Shown one piece after another: positions 1-7,755 of a DNA stretch of 64,000 bases. Numbering within the stretch: position 1 is the stretch's first letter; the number at the start of each line of letters is the position of its first letter. The stretch is from NCBI RefSeq assembly GCF_001425355.1, contig NZ_LMQN01000017.1:109668-173667 (forward strand), written 5' to 3'. This DNA comes from Chryseobacterium sp. Leaf405 (GTDB taxonomy: Bacteria > Bacteroidota > Bacteroidia > Flavobacteriales > Weeksellaceae). Below the pieces are notes generated by a model, which saw only the letters and a program-made list of their open reading frames with translations, made no database searches and was not told the DNA's origin. A program made the position numbers and the translations under genes.

Positions 1-209
1 AAGCTGTTCTTACAGAAGCAGGAATGACTTTTAAAAATGTTGTGAAAGCTTCAATTTTCCTTAAAAGTATGGATGATTTTGCAGTAATGAATGATATTTA
101 TGCATCTTATCTGGATGCAGAAAGCTATCCGGCTCGTGAAACGGTACAGGTTTCTTGTCTGCCTAAAAATGTTGATATCGAAATTTCTATGATCGCACAT
201 CAGGATTAA
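1..209 (+). CDS. RidA-family reactive imine deaminase, C-terminal part
   Basis: The reading frame is open from the left edge of the window and ends in TAA, so only about the last 69 residues are visible. The segment has the alternating pattern of the RidA/YjgF fold (AGMTFKNVVKASIFL, then SYPARETVQVSCLP). The Arg in PARETV matches the conserved substrate-carboxylate-binding Arg of RidA proteins. Family members hydrolyse 2-iminobutanoate and 2-iminopropanoate released by PLP enzymes, and act in the cytoplasm as trimers. The stop codon overlaps the ATG of the next gene by one base, which implies translational coupling. The start lies outside the window. Assignment to the family is firm, exact substrate is not. 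Confidence 0.85.
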   Translation, partial: AVLTEAGMTFKNVVKASIFLKSMDDFAVMNDIYASYLDAESYPARETVQVSCLPKNVDIEISMIAHQD

Positions 210-661
210 TGAACTTTATAAGAAATACTTTTGCGGTTATTGTAGGTCTTGCGATTGCAGGGCTCATTATTACTCTTGGGATAAGAATATTTCCGCAATG
301 GATTACTTTCGATGCTTTTGCTCCGTTTGAGCATTGGCAGAGATTTCTTCAGAGTATGCAGAACGATGGTGCTTTCTTCGGATTCCTTTTGTTTATTTCC
401 GGTTTGGGAACTACAGTGGGAGGAGTTGCGACGGCTATCATTGTTAAATATGCCAAAGTGGCTTATGCGATACTTATTGGGTTTATTATGCTGTTTATAG
501 CCATGCTGGATGTTATTATTTTCCCATATCATCCAACGTTTTATAAAATCTCAATTTTTCTTACTTTCTTTCCTTTTTCTTGGATCGGAGGTAAGATTGT
601 AGCAGTTATTTATGAACGGAAAAAGAAGAAAAAAATCTCCGAAAAAATGAATAAATCATAA
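209..661 (+). CDS. Small integral membrane protein, function unknown
   Basis: A 150-residue protein with about four hydrophobic segments (near residues 5-27, 57-80, 84-106 and 110-133) and a lysine-rich cytoplasmic tail (KKKKKISEK). The positive tail fits a cytoplasmic C-terminus. Its ATG overlaps the stop of the preceding RidA-like gene by one base, so the two are probably co-translated. I recognise no catalytic motif, and I would not assign a function. A strong hairpin terminator follows within a few bases. Confidence 0.75.
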   Translation: MNFIRNTFAVIVGLAIAGLIITLGIRIFPQWITFDAFAPFEHWQRFLQSMQNDGAFFGFLLFISGLGTTVGGVATAIIVKYAKVAYAILIGFIMLFIAMLDVIIFPYHPTFYKISIFLTFFPFSWIGGKIVAVIYERKKKKKISEKMNKS

Positions 662-663
662 AT

Positions 664-692
664 AAAAAACGCTGCAGACTGCAGCGTTTTTT
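664..692. terminator. Bidirectional Rho-independent terminator
   Basis: A perfect GC-rich inverted repeat (CGCTGCAG around a single central A) is flanked by A6 on the left and T6 on the right. It sits between the convergent membrane-protein gene and the DegP-like gene and can serve both strands. Confidence 0.85.
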
Positions 693-721
693 GTTGATAT
701 GAAGAAAAATTAGGGTCTTTA

Positions 722-2251
722 TTAAGGCATTTTAAAACCTCTAGTATAAATCTGTCCGTAAGCGTCTACAAATTTTACCGATACATTTCCTGAATATTTG
801 TCAAGAACTTTCTCAACATCTTTTTGAGAGTTTACCGGTTTACCATTAATTTCAACAACGATATAATTATCTACAATTCCTATTTTGGCAATCTCGCTTC
901 CTTCAGTAACATTTTTAGCAACCACACCGCTATTTAAACCATAATCTGTTTTAAATCTTTCACTTAAAGGCTCAAATTCAGCTCCGATTTTTTCACTTAC
1001 ACTAAGGTCAGCTTTTGTTCTTGTAGAAGTTCCTCCTTTTTGATCTCTTAACGTAACTGTTGTCGTAGTATCTTTACCATTTCTTGAATAGGTAACCTGT
1101 ACTTTATCACCAGGGCGTTTGCTTCCGACAGCCATTGAAAGATCAGCAAAATCGGTGATCGCAATATTATCAATCTTATTAATGATATCTCCTTTTTTCA
1201 ATCCTGAAGATTCCGCACCGCTGTTTTCTCCAAATCCGGTAACCAAAACTCCTGAACCTACTTTAAGATTGGCCTTCTCTTGTTTGTTATAAGCAGCAAC
1301 TAATTGATCATTGGAAAGATCTAATGAAGTTACTCCCAAGAATCCTCTCTGTACAATACCGAAGTTTTTAATATCTTCAACAATTTTTCTCGCTAAATTC
1401 GCCGGTACAGCAAAGCCGTATCCTTGATAATAACCTGTAGTAGACTGAATGGCAGAATTAATACCAATCAAATCTCCATTTGTATTTACCAATGCTCCCC
1501 CTGAATTTCCAGGATTAATCGCCGCATCTGTCTGGATGAAACTTTCAATAGGATTGGCAGCTTTTCCCTGTGAGCTTAAAATTCCGATACCTCTTCCTTT
1601 AGCTGAGACAATTCCCGCCGTTACTGTAGAATTTAATCCCAATGGATTTCCTACGGCAAGTACCCATTGTCCAACATCGATATTATCTGAATTAGCAAAA
1701 TTTAAATATGGTAATCCTTTCTCTTCGATTTTCAATAAAGAAATATCAGTGTTCGGATCTGTTCCTATTAATGTTGCGATGTAAGATTTTTTATTGCTTA
1801 ATACAACTTCAAGTTTATTGGCTCCTGCTACAACATGATTGTTTGAGATAATATAACCGTCCGGCGAAATAATTACCCCTGAACCCATACCTGAAGGCAT
1901 ATTATCAGGTGTTTGCTGTTGTTTCTGTCTCTGTTGTCCTTTTCCTCCGAAAGGATCTCCGAAAAAGAAATCAAACATATCCTGCTCAGAAGCTCTGCTT
2001 GATGTTCTGGATTGATAGTTTTTGATCGTTACCACAGCCGGAACCGTTGTTTTTGCTGCTTTCACGAAATCATCGCCTACCGCTCCGGAATTCATTCCTG
2101 CAAAAGAAACACTGGATGCCGATTTTGTAAAGTATGACTGGTCTCCGTTGTTGGAATCATGATTGAAATATTGTAATGCTCCAACGGTAGTAGCTCCTGA
2201 CATAACGCCTACTACTGCAAATGGTAATAGTTTTTTTAAAGTACTCTTCAT
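722..2251 (-). CDS. degP: DegP/HtrA-type periplasmic serine endoprotease (Do family)
   Basis: A 509-residue envelope protease and chaperone that degrades or refolds misfolded exported proteins. An N-terminal hydrophobic segment (residues 8-27) acts as signal or anchor. The trypsin-like domain carries the triad His139 (SNNHVV), Asp169 (NTDISLL) and Ser250 (GNSGGAL). Two PDZ domains follow, roughly residues 290-400 and 425-509. A Gln-rich loop (about 105-115) lies in the region that forms the LA loop in DegP. The length and two PDZ domains match DegP/DegQ rather than single-PDZ DegS. A -7 box lies 48 bases upstream. The gene stands alone between a shared terminator and a long AT-rich gap. Confidence 0.95.
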   Translation of the reverse strand: MKSTLKKLLPFAVVGVMSGATTVGALQYFNHDSNNGDQSYFTKSASSVSFAGMNSGAVGDDFVKAAKTTVPAVVTIKNYQSRTSSRASEQDMFDFFFGDPFGGKGQQRQKQQQTPDNMPSGMGSGVIISPDGYIISNNHVVAGANKLEVVLSNKKSYIATLIGTDPNTDISLLKIEEKGLPYLNFANSDNIDVGQWVLAVGNPLGLNSTVTAGIVSAKGRGIGILSSQGKAANPIESFIQTDAAINPGNSGGALVNTNGDLIGINSAIQSTTGYYQGYGFAVPANLARKIVEDIKNFGIVQRGFLGVTSLDLSNDQLVAAYNKQEKANLKVGSGVLVTGFGENSGAESSGLKKGDIINKIDNIAITDFADLSMAVGSKRPGDKVQVTYSRNGKDTTTTVTLRDQKGGTSTRTKADLSVSEKIGAEFEPLSERFKTDYGLNSGVVAKNVTEGSEIAKIGIVDNYIVVEINGKPVNSQKDVEKVLDKYSGNVSVKFVDAYGQIYTRGFKMP

Positions 2252-2298
2252 TGTATATCTTTTCTTTTTTAATTGTTAATTCTTGTGTTATTGTAAAC

Positions 2299-2306
2299 AA
2301 ATTTAA
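2299..2306 (-). promoter_or_regulatory. Putative -7 box for the DegP-like gene
   Basis: On the minus strand this reads TAAATTTG, a match to the Bacteroidetes -7 consensus TAnnTTTG. It would start transcription about 40 bases before the ATG. No TTG is seen at the expected -33 spacing, so support rests on the -7 box alone. Confidence 0.45.
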
Positions 2307-2531
2307 TGCTAAATAGGTATGCGATTAGTATGTAATGTTTCAGTTTTAACTAAAATTTAACGAGAATAACATTATTTTACAGGTTATGTCATAATTATTC
2401 AAGTCAATTAACAGAACTTAAAATTATATTAAATGACATTTTGACATATTGTAAGATTAACTAAGTCATACAAAAGTTAAATTTGATATTTTATATGTCA
2501 AAAATTCTACCAATTAAGAGCTTTAAATTTT

Positions 2532-2694
2532 ATTAAGTAACCCGTTGTGCATTTTGATGTATTTTCGTCACTTCGAGTAGGTTTTTGAAAAAAATCGTAT
2601 CGAGAAGTTTGTAATTTTGAAGGCAGATCTATTCTCGACTCGAATTGACGTATCTAACATTAAAATTTTTCAAAATGCACAACGCATTAAGTAA
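2532..2694. repeat. MITE-like palindromic element with 9-bp flanking direct repeats
   Basis: The core 2541-2685 has 15-bp perfect terminal inverted repeats, CGTTGTGCATTTTGA at 2543-2557 and its complement at 2670-2684. Inside lie a second inverted pair (2566-2577 with 2639-2650, one mismatch) and a third (CGAGAA 2601-2606 with TTCTCG 2632-2637). The identical 9-mer ATTAAGTAA flanks both sides (2532-2540 and 2686-2694), as a target-site duplication would. There is no coding capacity, so any mobility would need a transposase elsewhere in the genome. Confidence 0.6.
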
Positions 2695-2961
2695 TAATTT
2701 TATAGCCTAATTTAGTTTTATCTACCACAACATTTCTTTTGATTTACTTTTTTCCTACATCAAAGCCGTTGAATGACAATCTTTATTCAAATTTTCACCT
2801 TACTCTTTAAACAGGCTCTTAATAGTATTTTAATTAAAAATATTTATAAATCCCACATATTTCAAAACCTGATGATAAATATTACAATTTTGTCATTTTT
2901 TTATTACACAGATGTAGTAAAAATATTACGTGATTTAAAAATAAGATTACAATAAAACCAA

Positions 2962-2969
2962 TACTTTTG
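2962..2969 (+). promoter_or_regulatory. -7 promoter box TACTTTTG
   Basis: This matches TAnnTTTG exactly and lies 21 bases before the ATG at 2991. The alternative in-frame TTG start at 2967 falls inside this box, which argues for the ATG. Confidence 0.5.
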
Positions 2970-2990
2970 GAACTGAAAACAATACTAAGC

Positions 2991-3935
2991 ATGAAAAAAA
3001 TTATTACCCTATTAGGTACGGTAACTTGTATCTCTATTCTTAACGCCCAAGCCGGCAATGTAGGTATCAATACTCCAACTCCCACCAATACCCTTACCGT
3101 AAACGGAAATCAGTCGATAGGTTTTCGATATCAGAATGTCAATGCTCCCACAAACGGAATTATTATTGAAGGAAATACAGGAATCGGTACTTCTACTCCA
3201 CTATCAAAACTAGATGTAAACGGGCAGACAAAAATTGGTGATGGAACTATCACTCCCACAGCTCCTCCCTCCAGCGGAAGTATTCTTGAACTAAACAGCG
3301 AATCTCGAGGATTACGACTGCCTCAGGTTGCTCTTACAAGCACTACCCAATATTCTCCCATACAGGGATCGGGAACAGATTTTTCATCAAAAGGAATGAC
3401 TATTTTCAATTACAATGCCACAGTCGCATCAAGCAATACCCTGTATCCCGCAAGAGGAGCCGGAGAGTATTATTGGGATGGCACAGGTTGGGTTAGCAAA
3501 AATTCTTACGGACCGCAGGCTTCAGACAGCTATATGTCTGTTTACAGCACAAGTAATCAAGATATCGCCGCCAATACATGGACTACTATTAATTTTACAA
3601 ATAAGTATTATGATAAAAATAACAGTGTAGCCCTACCTACTTCAGCGTTTTCTATTGCTAATAACTCTACAGGACTTTATCAGATCAATGCATCCTATAC
3701 AACCGACATAAACATGTCATCAATTCGAAGGGGCAGAATAGGGATATTTGTTAACAATATTCTCATAAAAACTTTTGTCTACAGCAATGCATATCCCTCT
3801 TTACCTATCGAGACAAGTGGAGGAACCGCTTTATATCTGCAGGGAGGCGATGTAGTAACATTTAAATTTTACGCAGACGGTATTGGGGTAAAACTTGCTA
3901 CCATAGACCTCGATATGTATCAGGTATCCAGATAA
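2991..3935 (+). CDS. Exported protein with VGI-x-TPTP repeats and probable C1q-like C-terminal domain
   Basis: A 314-residue secreted protein. A signal peptide (MKKIITLLG... to LNAQAG) is followed by two copies of a motif common in flavobacterial surface proteins: NVGINTPTPTNTLTVNG, then GIGTSTPLSKLDVNG. The middle (about 85-165) is rich in Ser, Thr and Gly and includes GEYYWDGTGWV. The last 135 residues alternate beta strands (TWTTINFTNKYYD, GLYQINASYT, RRGRIGIFVNN, GGDVVTFKFYADG), which resembles the C1q/TNF jelly-roll of bacterial adhesin-like proteins. The jelly-roll call is inference from strand pattern. The ATG is preferred because an upstream TTG lies in the promoter. Role unknown, surface exposure likely. 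Confidence 0.7.
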   Translation: MKKIITLLGTVTCISILNAQAGNVGINTPTPTNTLTVNGNQSIGFRYQNVNAPTNGIIIEGNTGIGTSTPLSKLDVNGQTKIGDGTITPTAPPSSGSILELNSESRGLRLPQVALTSTTQYSPIQGSGTDFSSKGMTIFNYNATVASSNTLYPARGAGEYYWDGTGWVSKNSYGPQASDSYMSVYSTSNQDIAANTWTTINFTNKYYDKNNSVALPTSAFSIANNSTGLYQINASYTTDINMSSIRRGRIGIFVNNILIKTFVYSNAYPSLPIETSGGTALYLQGGDVVTFKFYADGIGVKLATIDLDMYQVSR

Positions 3936-4014
3936 TATATAAGCATGTATGATTAAAATTCCCAATAATCATATTTGATTCTAAAAACACATTCTATTCA
4001 TAATTAAGTAAGGT

Positions 4015-4045
4015 AGTCAAAGATCTAGGTCTTTGGCTTTTTTTT
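4015..4045 (+). terminator. Rho-independent terminator
   Basis: A 9-bp stem (AGTCAAAGA with TCTTTGGCT, one G-T pair) around a 6-base loop is followed by eight T residues. It lies 80 bases after the exported C1q-like gene. Confidence 0.8.
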
Positions 4046-4434
4046 GGATTAAAATCGCATTAAAAAGGTCAATAATATCAGCCCAAATCAGTAAAAAAAA
4101 TAAAAAAAATCACTAACTTTTTAAAAAAATTTAAAAGACATTCTTAAATTACATCAACAATGTCATAAAAACTCATCGTGAATCTTTAAAAACATAACAG
4201 AAGAATGCACTCAATTGATTTTCAACACTCAAATAATATGAAATATAACTATCAAAATTAAAACACTGAACAGAAAGAATTAACAAAAAGGGATAATAAC
4301 ATCAATCGAGAGAAGATTTTTTTCATAAAAACGCTCAAAAACACGTACACTATTTTGTTTCAAAGAAAAAAATATTATATTTGCACCGCCTTAACGGGGA
4401 ATAACTCCTCTTTAAGACAACAAAATTTTATATC
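4046..4434. other. AT-rich intergenic region
   Basis: Nearly 390 bases without a gene between the terminator and the next small gene. It is strongly A-rich. Apart from the promoter at its right end I see no structured element or coding frame. Confidence 0.6.
4355..4383 (+). promoter_or_regulatory. Bacteroidetes-type promoter, TTG-18-TATATTTG
   Basis: TTG at 4355-4357 and TATATTTG at 4376-4383 are 18 bases apart, which fits the -33/-7 arrangement of Bacteroidetes housekeeping promoters. It lies about 50 bases before the ATG of the 106-residue protein. Confidence 0.65.
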
Positions 4435-4755
4435 ATGCCGGATTTAAAAATACAAGAAGCAAAATTGCTTTTTAAGAAAATCCACTCTAACCCAAAAAGT
4501 TACGATTTAAGAATCAATGAAGACGGGATTACAGGCAGAGATGATAAAATAAGTTTCAGACTTTACAGGACCAGAGAAAGGGTCGATTTTGAAGTAACGA
4601 TTGACGGACTAACCTTCACCAATATTACTGGAGAATGGAACAACGCAATGATTATGCTAACAAGCACGATCAAAAAATTAGAAAGAGAAGAAGAGAATTT
4701 TAAAATAGAACAGGCAATAGATAAACTCCGAAAATATTTATCTGAAGAAAATTAA
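4435..4755 (+). CDS. Conserved small cytoplasmic protein, unknown function
   Basis: A 106-residue soluble protein with no signal peptide or membrane segment. The first two thirds look like an alpha/beta domain (ISFRLYRTRERVDFEVTIDGLTF). The C-terminus is a charged helix (IKKLEREEENFKIEQAIDKLRKYL). I do not recognise the family. It has its own well-formed promoter and lies just upstream of rpsT, which has a separate promoter. A typical start is ATG 4435, about 50 bases after the -7 box. Confidence 0.65.
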   Translation: MPDLKIQEAKLLFKKIHSNPKSYDLRINEDGITGRDDKISFRLYRTRERVDFEVTIDGLTFTNITGEWNNAMIMLTSTIKKLEREEENFKIEQAIDKLRKYLSEEN

Positions 4756-4773
4756 AAATTTCTAAAAATAAAT

Positions 4774-4804
4774 TTGGTAGATTAAAAAATAGTTTATACT
4801 TTTG
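4774..4804 (+). promoter_or_regulatory. rpsT promoter, TTG-20-TACTTTTG
   Basis: TTG at 4774-4776 and TACTTTTG at 4797-4804 are separated by 20 bases. The -7 box ends 18 bases before the rpsT ATG, so the mRNA leader would be very short. Confidence 0.65.
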
Positions 4805-4822
4805 CACTCACATTTGAACGAT

Positions 4823-5077
4823 ATGGCAAATCATAAATCAGCATTAAAAAGAATCAGACAAAACGAAGTTAGAAAAGTTCGTAACAGATATTACCACAAG
4901 ACTGCTAGAACAGCTTTGAAGGTGTTAAGAAATGAAGAAGATAAAGCTGCTGCTACAGAGCAATTGCCGAAAGTTATCTCTTTGTTGGATAAATTAGCTA
5001 AGAAAAATATTATCCACAAAAACAAAGCAGCTAACTTAAAAAGCAAATTAACTAAGCACATTAATAAACTAGCTTAA
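4823..5077 (+). CDS. rpsT: 30S ribosomal protein bS20
   Basis: An 84-residue basic protein typical of S20 in length and sequence ([27 protein letters not shown]). It binds 16S rRNA in the 30S subunit. An upstream in-frame ATG at 4802 would add seven residues but overlaps the -7 promoter box, so ATG 4823 is the correct start. Only 11 bases separate the stop from a tRNA-Glu gene, and no terminator lies between them, so rpsT and the tRNAs probably share a transcript. Confidence 0.97.
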   Translation: MANHKSALKRIRQNEVRKVRNRYYHKTARTALKVLRNEEDKAAATEQLPKVISLLDKLAKKNIIHKNKAANLKSKLTKHINKLA

Positions 5078-5088
5078 TAAGTATAGAT

Positions 5089-5160
5089 GGCCCGTTCGTC
5101 TATCGGTTAGGACCTCAGATTTTCATTCTGGTAAGAGGGGTTCGACTCCCCTACGGGCTA
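5089..5160 (+). tRNA. tRNA-Glu (anticodon UUC), copy 1
   Basis: A 72-nt cloverleaf: acceptor GGCCCGT pairs with ACGGGCT (G1-U72), with discriminator A. The anticodon stem TCAGA/TCTGG encloses loop TTTTCAT with anticodon TTC. The T arm is GAGGG GTTCGAC TCCCC. CCA is not encoded. Starts 11 bases after rpsT. Confidence 0.95.
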
Positions 5161-5256
5161 CAAAACTTAATTACTACTAACCGGGTAATTAAATAAGAGT
5201 TGATACTTATAAAAACAAAAAACTAACCCTGTAAATATTTTCACAGTTTGGTAGAT

Positions 5257-5328
5257 GGCCCGTTCGTCTATCGGTTAGGACCTCAGATTTTCATTCTGGT
5301 AAGAGGGGTTCGACTCCCCTACGGGCTA
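5257..5328 (+). tRNA. tRNA-Glu (anticodon UUC), copy 2
   Basis: Identical over all 72 bases to the copy at 5089-5160, and separated from it by a 96-base AT-rich spacer. Four extra bases (TAGA is shared before both) extend the identity slightly upstream. A strong terminator follows immediately. Confidence 0.95.
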
Positions 5329-5331
5329 CTT

Positions 5332-5364
5332 AAAAGAGATTTCAATTTGAAATCTCTTTTTTTA
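5332..5364 (+). terminator. Rho-independent terminator after tRNA-Glu
   Basis: A 13-bp perfect stem (AAAAGAGATTTCA with its complement) around a short loop is followed by a T-run. It starts four bases after the second tRNA and would end the rpsT-tRNA transcript. Confidence 0.85.
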
Positions 5365-5576
5365 TTGTACTATATTATGATTACTTCTCACAGTGTAATC
5401 AAATACTTCATATAAACAGCTACGGCTCATTAAAACTAGGAAAATAAGAATGACGAACCACAAGCTGTAAACTGCATAAATCATTGATGAGTTAGTTTGT
5501 GTCAAACATTAATCTTATGGCGGTCTTCTGAATTACTTATTTTTTGACGCAAAGTTTTATTTTTCGTTATGAATAT

Positions 5577-5679
5577 TTTAAAAGAGCAAAGAGTAAATCA
5601 ATTAAAATTGATTTGACGAAGCGAACGTTTACAGTAAACTTAATCAAACAGCTTCGCTGTTAAACTTTGCTCCTTTAAA
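5577..5679. repeat. 103-bp inverted-repeat element
   Basis: TTTAAAAGAGCAAAG at 5577-5591 pairs with CTTTGCTCCTTTAAA at 5665-5679 with one mismatch. The interior holds a smaller palindrome (ATCAATTAAAATTGAT) and GAAGCGAA opposite GCTTCGCTG. It has no coding potential and sits in the 390-base gap between the tRNA terminator and the outer-membrane barrel gene. It looks like a REP or small MITE-like element. No flanking duplication was seen. The rest of the gap holds nothing I can identify. Confidence 0.5.
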
Positions 5680-5718
5680 TGAAGAGTTTTTGAATAAACC
5701 TTCGTTAAAATTATTCGG

Positions 5719-6660
5719 TTAAATTCCAAAATTAAGGAAAATACTGAAACGTGATTTTGCTTCAATGTCACCTCCCGCCAAATTGGAATAAGCAGGAAGC
5801 ATCATTTCACTTCCCAGACTGAATTTTTTGTAAGAAGCCTCAAAGCCGAGCTTTCCGTACAAAGCACTTCCTGCCGTATTGGGTAACACCTCATCAAATT
5901 GTTTATTTCCGTTGTAAACTTCTCCCTGCATTCCCAATTTTCCAGAGAAAATTACTTTTTCATTTCCTACAATCCGATAAAATCCTGTCGCTACATAATT
6001 CCACTGATTTCCGAAATGATACTGTTTTTTATTTTCTGTTTTAATAGTGTAATCGGTATTTAACAAAAATGCGACTTTATTTTTCTGAAATTTATAATTC
6101 AAAACCATCTGATAATCCCAGCTTCCTGTTCCCAACTGAAAACTAGGATTGACGCCTGAAATTCCTTTTTCATCAAATTTTCCCAAAGGAACTTTCAATC
6201 CAACTCCAGCGTTTATTTGGTGAATATTCTCATTTGAATTGAATAGCTGATAAATTCCCATCAAATTCAAATCTCCGATTCCATTGATTTTAATATTGCC
6301 CTGCATTGTTTTCTTTTCATGAAAATGAAATGGCAAACTTGCATAGACACTCAACTTTTTAGTCAGCGGAATTTTTGCCCAAAGCTGAATGGTATTAAAA
6401 TATTGATCCTGCGTTAAATTTTTTACGAACAAATTTTCTTTTGCTTTATAATATTGGGCAAAATATTTAATTCCGATAAACTGAGGATTCAGTAAAGATT
6501 CAAAACCGGAAGATCCGTTTCCGGCAGCGCAACCGCAGGCATCACAGTCATCAAAAACGATTTGATTAACATGATCCGGAATAAAAAGGCTGTCGCTGAC
6601 TGTTTTAGCTTGATTTAATGTAAACAAAATCAAACTTATAATTAAAAATATTTTTTTCAT
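5719..6660 (-). CDS. Outer-membrane beta-barrel protein with Cys-rich N-terminus, MbnPH-associated
   Basis: A 313-residue exported protein. The signal peptide (MKKIFLIISLILFTLNQAK) precedes a mature N-terminus with a compact cysteine cluster (FDDCDACGCAAGNGSSG). The remainder is a series of alternating amphipathic strands ending in FLNFGI, with the C-terminal aromatic-rich strand expected of a barrel. The ATG at 6660 is preferred over a TTG two codons upstream. It is the last gene of the metal/redox run, nine bases after the dihaem peroxidase. The position suggests a transporter for a metal or metallophore, but that is inference. The cysteine cluster could bind metal. Confidence 0.7.
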   Translation of the reverse strand: MKKIFLIISLILFTLNQAKTVSDSLFIPDHVNQIVFDDCDACGCAAGNGSSGFESLLNPQFIGIKYFAQYYKAKENLFVKNLTQDQYFNTIQLWAKIPLTKKLSVYASLPFHFHEKKTMQGNIKINGIGDLNLMGIYQLFNSNENIHQINAGVGLKVPLGKFDEKGISGVNPSFQLGTGSWDYQMVLNYKFQKNKVAFLLNTDYTIKTENKKQYHFGNQWNYVATGFYRIVGNEKVIFSGKLGMQGEVYNGNKQFDEVLPNTAGSALYGKLGFEASYKKFSLGSEMMLPAYSNLAGGDIEAKSRFSIFLNFGI

Positions 6661-6669
6661 GTTCAATAA

Positions 6670-7755
6670 TTATTCTGCAAATTTTGGATTAGAGATAAAA
6701 CTTTTATCAGACAACGTTTTTAGAAAAGCAATAATGAGCTGTTTTTCCTGTGTATCCATTGCAATTCCGATATGCCCGTTTTGTTTTAACTGAGGATCAA
6801 GATTGGGTTGATTTTCCACGTTATTAGAATAAAAATTCATGACAGCATCCAACGTATAAAATCTTCCGTCGTGCATATAGGGAGCAGTATATTCTACATT
6901 TCGAAGACTTGGAACTCTGAATTTCATATTGTCATTCCAGTCTAAAGTCACCCGATATCTTCCTCTGTCGTCAAACTGAGTATTGTAATACATTCCCGTA
7001 TTCCTGAAGCTTTCATCGGTAAACAATTCTCCGCTGTGGCAGGAAGCACATTTATTCTGAAACAATGCCATTCCCTGAGTTTCTTCGCTCGTAACAGCAA
7101 CCTGCCCTTTTTTATACTGATCATATTTGGAATTCGCAGAAACCATTGTGACCATAAACTGAGAAATCGCTTTCAGAATTCTGTCTCCGGTAATATTTTC
7201 ATCTCCAAAAGCAGCTTTAAACATTTTCTTGTAATTGTTATCTGAATTTAATTTTCCTACGGCTTCAGGCAATGAGCTATCCATTTCAAAATCAGTCGTA
7301 ATGGGTACTAATGATCTTTCATCGAGATTATGACTCACTCCATCCCAAGTGTAATTTTTTAAGAAAGCCATATTCTGAATCGGCGGTGTATTTCTTATAC
7401 CGAGCCTGTCATCAATTCCGTGGCTTACAGTATGCCCGTGATGCGTAAACGCATATTCCTGAATATGACAGAAACCGCATGAAATAGTATTGTTTCGGGA
7501 GAGTTTTCCTTCATAAAAAAGTTTTTTTCCTAATGCTACTCCATTCACAGTTACTGGATTTCCTGTGACATCAAAAGTCATTTTGGGGAAACCGGAAGGA
7601 GTTTCTAATGTATACGCCTCATCTTTCTGCAAAGGTTCTATGATTTCATCAGAACATGAAGAAAATGTCAAAAGAATAAAGATGAAAGAAATCAAAAGAG
7701 AGCTGTGATGCCTTCTTTCAGATTGTTTTATATTATTATTAATCATTGTGTACAT
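6670..7755 (-). CDS. Dihaem cytochrome c peroxidase-family lipoprotein (MbnH/MauG-like)
   Basis: A 361-residue protein with a lipoprotein signal (lipobox TFSSC, Cys34). Two c-type haem sites are visible, CGFCH (Cys93, Cys96, His97) and CASCH (Cys236, Cys239, His240), as in bacterial dihaem peroxidases, MauG and MbnH. Met255 in RNTGM is a candidate axial ligand. Its start overlaps the MbnP-like gene by 17 bases (or 8 if the second ATG is used), so the two are translationally coupled. In known MbnPH pairs, MbnH oxidises a Trp of MbnP to kynurenine, creating a copper site. A simple H2O2-reducing role is the alternative. It would sit in the periplasm, lipid-anchored. Confidence 0.85.
   Translation of the reverse strand: MYTMINNNIKQSERRHHSSLLISFIFILLTFSSCSDEIIEPLQKDEAYTLETPSGFPKMTFDVTGNPVTVNGVALGKKLFYEGKLSRNNTISCGFCHIQEYAFTHHGHTVSHGIDDRLGIRNTPPIQNMAFLKNYTWDGVSHNLDERSLVPITTDFEMDSSLPEAVGKLNSDNNYKKMFKAAFGDENITGDRILKAISQFMVTMVSANSKYDQYKKGQVAVTSEETQGMALFQNKCASCHSGELFTDESFRNTGMYYNTQFDDRGRYRVTLDWNDNMKFRVPSLRNVEYTAPYMHDGRFYTLDAVMNFYSNNVENQPNLDPQLKQNGHIGIAMDTQEKQLIIAFLKTLSDKSFISNPKFAE

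Larger units (their letters stand above)
2307..2990. other. Long AT-rich intergenic region with one repeat element
   Basis: No convincing gene lies between the DegP-like gene and the exported C1q-like protein. A 60-codon frame at 2773-2955 is low-complexity AT-rich sequence without a credible start. The region holds the MITE-like palindrome at 2541-2685 and, at its right end, the -7 box TACTTTTG (2962-2969) of the next gene. Confidence 0.6.

Noticed and set aside
206..532. A 108-codon antisense frame opposite the small membrane protein
   Set aside because: It is a shadow of a gene supported by start-stop overlap with its upstream neighbour, and has no recognisable features.
2773..2955. A 60-codon frame in the AT-rich gap before the C1q-like gene
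   Set aside because: Low-complexity translation, no promoter or start context, and it overlaps the upstream region of a supported gene.
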